Below are positions 8,184 to 14,559 of a DNA stretch of 64,000 nucleotides, in pieces. The position numbers were made by a program, and so were the translations under genes. Position 1 is the first letter of the stretch. The number at the start of each line of letters is the position of its first letter. The notes below the pieces were generated by a model. The model was not told where the DNA came from. It saw only the letters and a list, made by a program, of their open reading frames with translations, and made no database searches. The stretch is from assembly GCA_021155965.1 (NCBI GenBank), contig JAJNBJ010000004.1, positions 158,985 through 222,984 on the forward strand, in the 5' to 3' direction. This DNA comes from Flavipsychrobacter sp. (GTDB taxonomy: Bacteria > Bacteroidota > Bacteroidia > Chitinophagales > Chitinophagaceae).

Positions 8184-8313
8184 CCTCAACAAGTCATCCT
8201 TCGACGGAGCTCAGGATGACACCCCTTTTTTTAGCTTTTTAATCAAGAATTTCTCTCGTTCTGACCAGTAAAGAAGTGTCATGGTGAGCCTTGTCGAACC
8301 ATGACTGTTGAGG
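8184..8313 (+). repeat. REP-like palindromic element, copy 1
   Basis: About 130 bp with inverted ends (CCTCAACAAGTCAT at 8184-8197 and ATGACTGTTGAGG at 8301-8313). Inside are two palindromes: 8193-8220 (GTCATCCT...AGGATGAC) and 8278-8305 (GTCATGGT...ACCATGAC). A T-rich spacer separates them. A diverged direct copy lies at 8701-8823, on the other side of the GIY-YIG gene. Confidence 0.8.
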
Positions 8314-8357
8314 TTACTGAGTTAGCTTAATCAGTCCCCAATTGCTATCTTTCTGGT

Positions 8358-8682
8358 ATGAAACAGCGCTATACTTACTATGTCTACATTCTGCTTTGTG
8401 CTGATGGTTCGTACTATACAGGTATGAGTGGTGATATTGAAAAACGGCTTGAAGAGCATTATACCGGGTGTGTATCCTTCATGCTATACTTATTCAAGAA
8501 GGCCGTTAGTGTTGAAGTACACCGAGATTTACCATTTGGTGTATGATGCAATTGCAAGGGAGAAACAGATAAAAGGCTGGAGCAGGAAAAAGAAGGAGGC
8601 TTTGATCAATGAAAATTATGATGAACTGAAGAGGCTGTCTAAAAATCGTATGAGCAACAATGAAGATGCTATTGTGCCCTGA
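8358..8682 (+). pseudogene. GIY-YIG nuclease-domain protein, frameshifted
   Basis: The N-terminal frame from the ATG at 8358 reads YYVYILLCADGSYYTGMSGDIEKRLEEHYTG, the GIY-YIG nuclease core of the short YhbQ/UPF0213-type proteins. The rest of the family pattern (YTYSRRP..., AIAREKQIKGWSRKKKEALI) continues in the next frame to a stop at 8682. Removing one G from the GGG at 8466-8468 joins both parts as EEHYTGVYPSCYTYSRRP, the expected family sequence. So this is a single-base frameshift: a recent pseudogene, a sequencing error or, less likely, programmed frameshifting. Intact, the product would be about 107 residues. These small proteins are thought to be DNA endonucleases with mostly unknown roles. 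Palindromic repeats flank the gene on both sides. Confidence 0.85.
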
Positions 8683-8700
8683 TCTTGCTTTTTGGCGCAT

Positions 8701-8823
8701 CCTCAACAAGTCATCCTTCGACAAGCTCAGGATGACACTCCCTTTTCGGCTTTTTGTCTAATAGGATTTCTTTCACTATCAGCGCAATCAAGGAAATGTC
8801 ATGGTTCGGGGGCTCACTATGAC
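8701..8823 (+). repeat. REP-like palindromic element, copy 2
   Basis: It begins with the same CCTCAACAAGTCATCCTTCG as copy 1. The first palindrome (8710-8736) is the same as in copy 1 with small changes, and the T-rich spacer is alignable. The second palindrome (8798-8823) is present in reversed orientation. No gene is visible between here and the DUF5777 stop at 8971. Confidence 0.8.
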
Positions 8824-8970
8824 ATCTCTATTTGGCTTTCTTTTATTCCTTCACAAACCTCCTTACCTCGCTGGCATTTATTTTTACAAAGTACAACCCG
8901 GATGGCAGGGTTGATACATCTACAGGTAGAAATACCTATTTTTCTTATGGAACAATGTATAATATGATGC

Positions 8971-9924
8971 TTACCAACTATTACCACCGCCCCTAAACTC
9001 TTTAGGCTTCACTACGGTAAACACCCTTGATATATTGAATCCGAAGTGTATCGCTGTCTTCTCCCAGGTATCTGGTGTCTGGGCTACAAAGGTGCGTTCT
9101 GTCATGCCGTGGGAGTTGGTAAAGAACATCTGGAAAACGTGCCCACCGGTTTCTATATCCACGCCAATAGATAAACTATTGTAGGTAGGTACGCCATTGC
9201 TTCTGCCGGGATTATCTACAGTAAGGTCAGCGTTGTTTACCCGGTAGTAATATTCCCCGGTTATGGCTATGCGTTTGCTCAGCTTTATCCTGCCGCCTAT
9301 GCCTATGGCAAATGTGTTGTTGTCGTATGTAGAGGTATCTACAATGTTATAGTGCACCAAAGTAGGCATCAACTGAATAGAGATACGCTCACTGAACTTG
9401 CGGGCTATCAGTAATTGATTGGCGAAATACAGCCTGTTGCTGAAGTGCCATGTGTCGGTGCTGTCGGGCAGTTTGGGTTCCCTGGTGCATTGTACAGAAA
9501 CCGAGCCATTATAGCTAACAGTTACGGGCATGCCGTTCTTTTGCTGCGCGAGTATTTTTGCCTTCATAAATCCATCGTTCTCCTTATACAGCGTGCTGTG
9601 CCCTATGCCCAGCATCAGCCATTTGGTAACACCATAATCCAGACCTATGCGCGTGGTTGCATTATCAAGGCCAAGGAAGTTTTCCATGCCCTGGTCTATA
9701 CGGCCAAAGCGGTGAGAGATGCGGAAGTCCAGCACGCCATGGCCCAGGTTCTCCACGCTGCTGCTATTGATGATTCGCGTAGCTTTGAATGTGGACGTAA
9801 CCACTTCTTTCTTTTTGGTTGCTGAAGCATCTGCATTCAGCGCATCCATCAGGCTGTCGGTCTGTGCATACGATAATGCCGCTGTTGCAGAAAGTGTAAG
9901 GATAAGAAAAAGTATCTTGCGCAT
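8971..9924 (-). CDS. DUF5777-family outer-membrane beta-barrel protein
   Basis: A 317-residue protein with a signal peptide (MRKILFLILTLSATAALSYAQ) followed by many amphipathic beta strands and a Trp-terminated C-terminus. The segment VENLGHGVLDFRISHRFGRI and the strand VFQMFFTNSHGMTERTF match the Bacteroidetes DUF5777 group of predicted barrels. Genes of this family often sit beside YceI and cytochrome-like lipoprotein genes, as here (23 bp and about 600 bp upstream), so a shared envelope redox or lipid-related role is plausible but unproven. It is the last gene of a minus-strand run starting at 11673. Confidence 0.85.
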   Translation of the reverse strand: MRKILFLILTLSATAALSYAQTDSLMDALNADASATKKKEVVTSTFKATRIINSSSVENLGHGVLDFRISHRFGRIDQGMENFLGLDNATTRIGLDYGVTKWLMLGIGHSTLYKENDGFMKAKILAQQKNGMPVTVSYNGSVSVQCTREPKLPDSTDTWHFSNRLYFANQLLIARKFSERISIQLMPTLVHYNIVDTSTYDNNTFAIGIGGRIKLSKRIAITGEYYYRVNNADLTVDNPGRSNGVPTYNSLSIGVDIETGGHVFQMFFTNSHGMTERTFVAQTPDTWEKTAIHFGFNISRVFTVVKPKEFRGGGNSW

Positions 9925-9947
9925 AAATATGTTTAATAGATACGGAA

Positions 9948-10502
9948 TTATTTTTTCGCCAGTTCGCAGTCAATAGACACATGAGCTGTTTTGTCGAGTT
10001 TATCGGCCACTAATTGCGGTATGGAGATGTTATAATCTTTGAGCAAAACCGGGAACTTGGCTTTTACACTAATGTTATTGCCCTTTACAGTGACAGAGCC
10101 TTGTGTAGTAACATCCTTTGTTATGCCGCGTATGGTCAGTTTGCCTGTAACCTTCGCAGTATACGCGCCGTCTTTGGTAAAGTTCACCTCGCTAAGGTTA
10201 GTGATTGACCCCTTGAAATCGGATTTAGGAAATTTATCACTCTCCATGTAGTTCTCGTTAAAGTGTTCCTGCATGGTAGCACGCTCGAACTTGAAGCTCC
10301 TGATAAGCACCTGAAAGCGCACATCGCCTGTTTTTGAGTCCAGTATGCAGGCTACTTCGTTGTTCTTTGCCTCTACCACCTCGGGAGAGTTTTTAGTGGT
10401 GGCATTAAAATATGCCCTGCCCGTACGGGTCATATAAGTTTGTGCAAAGGCTGCTATTGCAGTGCAGGCAATGATGGCGGCTGTAAGCAATGATCGTTTC
10501 AT
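9948..10502 (-). CDS. YceI-family periplasmic protein
   Basis: A 184-residue exported protein with a signal peptide ending near AFAQ. The YceI lipocalin-like fold is indicated by QVLIRSFKFERATMQEHFNENYMESDKFPKSDFKGSI and by the later GKLTIRGITKDVTTQGSVTV. YceI proteins bind long polyprenyl or fatty-acyl molecules in a hydrophobic barrel in the periplasm; some are linked to quinone or stress responses. It lies 18 bp downstream of the cytochrome-like lipoprotein gene and 23 bp upstream of the DUF5777 gene, so one operon is likely. Confidence 0.92.
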   Translation of the reverse strand: MKRSLLTAAIIACTAIAAFAQTYMTRTGRAYFNATTKNSPEVVEAKNNEVACILDSKTGDVRFQVLIRSFKFERATMQEHFNENYMESDKFPKSDFKGSITNLSEVNFTKDGAYTAKVTGKLTIRGITKDVTTQGSVTVKGNNISVKAKFPVLLKDYNISIPQLVADKLDKTAHVSIDCELAKK

Positions 10503-10520
10503 ATTACTGAGTTTATTTTA

Positions 10521-10904
10521 TTAATTATTAGGTGCACCCTGGTGAACCCATCTTGTGATCTTATTTATTTCGCAATCGGATAGCTTAGGGTTGTTTTTAG
10601 GCATTTGGCTGAAACCCGGTTGCCAGTGTATAGATCCCAGCAACCTGCCGTTTGCAACAGCGTCTTGCAGGCGGCTGACATTTGTTTCAAAATCATAGCC
10701 GCTGGCGGCTGCGCCTGCGGCATCGTGGCAGCCACTGCCCGGGCGATAACAGTTGGTAGCTATTATAGGCTGCACATCAGTTGAGTACTTAATGTTCGTC
10801 GTATCGCAGGGGTTCACTACCGGTGGATACAGTTTGTCGAATTTATCGTTGTAGCAGCTTCCCAGCATCAATATTAAGCCTGCTACCATAAAAAGTCTTT
10901 TCAT
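10521..10904 (-). CDS. Cytochrome c-like lipoprotein with unusual heme motif
   Basis: About 127 residues. The N-terminus MKRLFMVAGLILMLGSC is a good lipoprotein signal (lipobox LGSC). The body resembles the small single-domain cytochromes of Bacteroidetes: DVQPIIATNCYRPGSGCHDAAGAAASGYDF, then QMPKNNPKLSDCEINKITRWVHQGAPNN, where the Met of QMP would be the distal heme ligand. The heme site is CX6CH rather than the standard CX2CH, so covalent heme attachment is uncertain. The frame extends to a TTG at 10925, but the ATG at 10904 starts the signal directly. It probably forms an operon with YceI and DUF5777. Confidence 0.8.
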   Translation of the reverse strand: MKRLFMVAGLILMLGSCYNDKFDKLYPPVVNPCDTTNIKYSTDVQPIIATNCYRPGSGCHDAAGAAASGYDFETNVSRLQDAVANGRLLGSIHWQPGFSQMPKNNPKLSDCEINKITRWVHQGAPNN

Positions 10905-10935
10905 GAGTTGTGTTCTTATTGCCAAACAAAAATAA

Positions 10936-11673
10936 TTACTTCAGTACACAATCTGTAAGCGTAACACCCGTAATACCATTACCTGAACAAAATCCTTTTA
11001 CTACTACATCCTGGCCCGGGGCAACTTTGGCCCCTTTATCGCGGAGGGTACATTGCACACAAGTGGTTGGGTCTGTACTCTTTAACACTAACATTGTACC
11101 GCCGTCCTGGTTATTGTTTACTTCAATCACTGTGCCGGATACTTCAATAGCTTTGTTAAGATATTTGGCATCGGCTGCTTTTTCGTCAGCGGTATACTCT
11201 TTCGTAAGCTGGTCGGCAGTAATGGAAATGCCCATAACGTTCTCTACTTTGGTAGGCGTTTTATTCCACATATATATGGCCATTTCAAAGCCGCCTATAA
11301 TGGCTGCCAGGCCAACTACAGCGATCACAATATGCAGGTACGAGGCTTTTTTGGTGTTGTACTTCTCTTGCAGTGAATGAGAAAATAATCCCAACGCCCC
11401 GCCTATAAACGATACAGGAGCGAAAAAGAGGCTGCCCAGGAAGAAGCATGCAGTGCTTGTATAAAGCAGCAGCACTCCGGAAGCCCTGGGGTGTTTTAAT
11501 GAAAATGCCCCAAGGATGATGAGTAAACAGGAAAGGGAGAAGAACAAGGTGCCGGAGTAGAATATCTGTTCGATCGAGTTGTCGATCACATACCTGCCTT
11601 TGCCCAACAGGATACAAAACACCAATTGCAGTATTCCGCCGAGTATGGATAAAATGGATGCGACTACCTTCAT
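10936..11673 (-). CDS. Four-helix membrane protein with C-terminal OB-fold domain
   Basis: A 245-residue protein with four probable membrane helices in the first 130 residues (around 5-25, 40-60, 68-92 and 112-132). A soluble domain follows at about residues 150-245. That domain has a tRNA_anti-like OB-fold pattern (YLNKAIEVSGTVIEVNNNQDGGTMLVLKS...VQCTLRD...GQDVVVKGFCSG). Such domains occur as exported or membrane-tethered modules in Bacteroidetes; the ligand is unknown. The domain has Cys residues in TTCVQCTL, GFCSG and TDCVLK that could pair in the periplasm. It lies 31 bp upstream of the cytochrome-like gene and may head the operon. Confidence 0.75.
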   Translation of the reverse strand: MKVVASILSILGGILQLVFCILLGKGRYVIDNSIEQIFYSGTLFFSLSCLLIILGAFSLKHPRASGVLLLYTSTACFFLGSLFFAPVSFIGGALGLFSHSLQEKYNTKKASYLHIVIAVVGLAAIIGGFEMAIYMWNKTPTKVENVMGISITADQLTKEYTADEKAADAKYLNKAIEVSGTVIEVNNNQDGGTMLVLKSTDPTTCVQCTLRDKGAKVAPGQDVVVKGFCSGNGITGVTLTDCVLK

Positions 11674-11739
11674 TCAATAGTATTGCTGAACAAATTTAAC
11701 TAAAAAAACGTGCCGTAAACGTGTGAAAATCAGCACCAA

Positions 11740-12174
11740 TCAATGGTCTGCGTCTTTTCCCGCGTCAACCACCTTTTTTCCCGTTCTGTATGCGGTTCCT
11801 TTGAAAACTGCAACTATTTTACCTTCTTCATTTGTGGTGGTCACATCATAAAAGCTCACTTTATTGCCTGTATGCAGTTCTTTTGCCTCAACGGTCATTA
11901 CATCTCCGGCACGGGCGGCATTGATGAAGCTGATATGCACATCGAGGGCCACACTCAATTGTCCATGAGAATTACATGCGAAAGCAAAGGCACTGTCCGA
12001 CCCGGAGAAAACAATACCACCGTGTACTATGCCGAAACCATTCAGCATGGCTTCGGTAATGGTATAATGCAGCTTGCAGTAACCTTCGCGGTATTCATCA
12101 ACTACAATGCCCATCCATGCGGAGAAGTTGTCGTGATCGAGCATTGTTTTGAGTACTAAGTTTGTATCGGTCAT
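11740..12174 (-). CDS. PaaI-type hotdog thioesterase
   Basis: A 144-residue cytoplasmic protein of the PaaI/YdiI hotdog-fold thioesterase group, which hydrolyses acyl-CoA thioesters. The signature GFGIVHGGIVFSGSDSAFAFACN contains the HGG turn and the acidic residue (Asp) used in catalysis. The strand ALDVHISFINAARAGDVMTVEAKELHTGNKVSFYDV fits the rest of the fold. No other phenylacetate-degradation genes are present here, so the substrate is open. It may be a general housekeeping thioesterase. The membrane/OB-fold gene starts 66 bp downstream. Confidence 0.9.
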   Translation of the reverse strand: MTDTNLVLKTMLDHDNFSAWMGIVVDEYREGYCKLHYTITEAMLNGFGIVHGGIVFSGSDSAFAFACNSHGQLSVALDVHISFINAARAGDVMTVEAKELHTGNKVSFYDVTTTNEEGKIVAVFKGTAYRTGKKVVDAGKDADH

Positions 12175-12204
12175 GTACTTAAAAATTTAAAGTGGGTCTA
12201 TTTT

Positions 12205-14457
12205 TTACTGCACATATATCTCATCACATGCTATCATTGGTTTTTTACCATCCCTATATCGCCATTCAGGTAAAGTACTGAGGTTATTAGCGGTAACACG
12301 TATGTACCGGGCGCTGCCTTTTTTTTGCAAAGTGTAGTCTTTTACAGTAGTTTCATAGTGTTCGTCATTGGCTTGGGTGCCTATGTTGCCAAGCGTGTGG
12401 TAGTTTGCACCATCGTCGGAAATTTCTATAATCACCTTTGCCGGCAGGAATATCCAATGCCTTGGGTCATCGAGAAAGTGCATTTTCACAGCGCTGATCT
12501 TTTGCGATTTGCCAAGATCTACGGTTGCTACCATAGGTGTGCCATAAAAGCACAGCCAGTTATAACTGAAATCATCATACCCCGGATTGCCATCCACCAA
12601 GGTGCGGTTTCCCTTTGCAGGATAATCCTCGGCAAAAGGGTATTGCAGGGTAACTTTAGCATCCAATGCTTTGGTTGGTGTCACACCAGCTTTCAAAATA
12701 CCATTCCATTCAGCCAAATATTCCTCTGGTTTACGTGCGGGCCCTGCTTCCGATAGTTCGGTAACGCCTGCTTTTTTGCAGTTGGCTACAAAGCGTTCTA
12801 TGTTTGCCTGTAGCTTTGGCTTTACTACCCATTTGCTGCCTTCTTTTACAAATATTCCATGCTTCTCAATCCCGTAAAAACGCGCCATTTGTAATACGGT
12901 ATAATCCAAAGCGAGGCGTGCCCTCATAACTCTTGCCGACAGCCTAGGATTTCCCTCCACTGCCCCTTCTGCCTTATCAAACAGGCTGCTGTATTTATCC
13001 AGCAGTTCTGGTGTGAGCCATGTTTTCCAATCGTTCACCGGGTTGCCATAGATATCCAGTTTGCGGTGAGAGGCGATCATCCTCTCCTGCACAAGGTCAA
13101 AATATTGCTGCAGGTAAGGAGCAGCATTGCCATAGTACTCCTTTATAAAAGAAGATACCAGCAGATTTACGTTTGCTTTATCATCCTGGTACAGCTTAGC
13201 AATAACGTAGCTCCTCAACTCAGCCCACTCGCCATAAGTATCACCACTACCCTGTGTGAAGATGCCTTTTACGCCATTCTCTTTAAAATACTGCATATTG
13301 GGCTGTAGCGTATGGAAGTTTGGAAATGGGGCCAGGTAGTTAGTGAACTGTGTTACATAGTCCCAGATAAAGATGTTGGGTGTAAGCGCGTTCCATGCTT
13401 TCAGGTCATTACGGAACGCTCCCGCAGAACCTTCGTTAGCTAAAGGTTTATCCCTGAATGCATCTATGTTGCTCAGGAATACATATACATTGCCGGTAGG
13501 CTTTATTGTTCGTGGTGCTTTATGGGTATACCCATAGGCAAGCGTTGTGATCTTTACATCAGGGAATTTCTCAGCCACACGGTTCACGAATTTTATGAGT
13601 GAGCCTGCGGGTGTGCCTTGTTCATTGTCAACAGCCTTACATTTATCGCAGGTGCAATAGCCATTATCATCATTCGGGCTTATAGACCAATAAATAGCAT
13701 CGGGGTTATCGGCTATTCTTTTCTTCAGTTCTGCAACCACTATTTTAAATACACTCTCATTGCTCAGACATAACTGTGTTGCCTGCCGTTTGCCTTTTAC
13801 TAAAGCAAAGTACTCAGGATTAGATTTGAAATAAGTTTGTGCAGGCACGAGCTTATTATAGGAGTGCCCCCATATACCCCAGAGGTCATCCAGTTGTTGC
13901 AACTGGTGCCATTCCAGGTATTCTGCATCATGCGCTGCAGGGTAGTAGCATTCGCGGTAAATGAACAATGGCTGGTGCTCATCATTAATGCCGCCGGGTA
14001 TGCGTATTTGTGCACTTTCCGGAACTATTGCCGGCTCTGCAGCCAGTTTTTTGCAGTGCAGGTATTTTTCAAGAAAAGCATACACCCCATATATCAGCCC
14101 CCTGCCGCTACCTCCACATATCACAAGGTCCCTGCCTGTTGTTCTTATCAGGTAGCTTTCCGGTTTTCTTTTGCCGGGGCTTACCCTCTCTGCTTTGGTG
14201 GTATTACCAATATAAATGCCATTCATTTTGCCTTTTGCGGCCTTTTCTTCAATGATGGGCAATGTGGCTTCTGATATCAGCTTTATATAGCGCTGTAATA
14301 CCTGCGCTGATTTGGCTTCTAATTTGCCGGGGTTTGCAGAAGTAATAATAACATAATCAGATGTGCCGCCGGTGGTCAGGATGATCTCCTGTGCGCTGCC
14401 GTTGCAAGAGTTCATTGTAATGAGTAGGAAAAGAAAAACATAGATCCGGTGCTTCAT
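12205..14457 (-). CDS. DUF4838 lipoprotein with C-terminal discoidin-like domain
   Basis: About 750 residues. The signal MKHRIYVFLFLLITMNSC ends in a Cys that fits a lipoprotein. Residues about 25-130 resemble the N-terminal domain of alpha-glucuronidase/GH20-type enzymes (AKSAQVLQRYIKLISEATLPI). The centre is the DUF4838 domain with SISPNDDNGYCTCDKCKAVDNEQGTPAG, whose CxCxxC cluster is a hallmark. The last 150 residues form an F5/8 type C (discoidin)-like carbohydrate-binding domain (YNWLCFYGTPMVATVDLGKSQKISAVKMHFLDDPRHWIFLP). It is probably a surface protein acting on a polysaccharide, but the catalytic activity is not established. The frame extends to a TTG at 14481; the ATG at 14457 starts the signal. 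Confidence 0.9.
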   Translation of the reverse strand: MKHRIYVFLFLLITMNSCNGSAQEIILTTGGTSDYVIITSANPGKLEAKSAQVLQRYIKLISEATLPIIEEKAAKGKMNGIYIGNTTKAERVSPGKRKPESYLIRTTGRDLVICGGSGRGLIYGVYAFLEKYLHCKKLAAEPAIVPESAQIRIPGGINDEHQPLFIYRECYYPAAHDAEYLEWHQLQQLDDLWGIWGHSYNKLVPAQTYFKSNPEYFALVKGKRQATQLCLSNESVFKIVVAELKKRIADNPDAIYWSISPNDDNGYCTCDKCKAVDNEQGTPAGSLIKFVNRVAEKFPDVKITTLAYGYTHKAPRTIKPTGNVYVFLSNIDAFRDKPLANEGSAGAFRNDLKAWNALTPNIFIWDYVTQFTNYLAPFPNFHTLQPNMQYFKENGVKGIFTQGSGDTYGEWAELRSYVIAKLYQDDKANVNLLVSSFIKEYYGNAAPYLQQYFDLVQERMIASHRKLDIYGNPVNDWKTWLTPELLDKYSSLFDKAEGAVEGNPRLSARVMRARLALDYTVLQMARFYGIEKHGIFVKEGSKWVVKPKLQANIERFVANCKKAGVTELSEAGPARKPEEYLAEWNGILKAGVTPTKALDAKVTLQYPFAEDYPAKGNRTLVDGNPGYDDFSYNWLCFYGTPMVATVDLGKSQKISAVKMHFLDDPRHWIFLPAKVIIEISDDGANYHTLGNIGTQANDEHYETTVKDYTLQKKGSARYIRVTANNLSTLPEWRYRDGKKPMIACDEIYVQ

Positions 14458-14507
14458 AATGTCCCTGTTTGGCTGAAACAAAGATATTGAAATTTGGCAG
14501 CTGCATT

Positions 14508-14534
14508 AAAAGAAAACGCCTCCCGAAGGAGGCG
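14508..14534 (-). terminator. Intrinsic terminator after the TPR/YaiO gene
   Basis: On the minus strand: CGCCTCC, a TTCG tetraloop, GGAGGCG (14534-14517), then TTTTCTTTT. This classic stable hairpin lies 25 bp after the stop of the 17529-14560 gene and ends the exopolysaccharide transcript before the DUF4838 gene. Confidence 0.85.
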
Positions 14535-14559
14535 CTTACTTGTATGCTTTTAGTACCCC

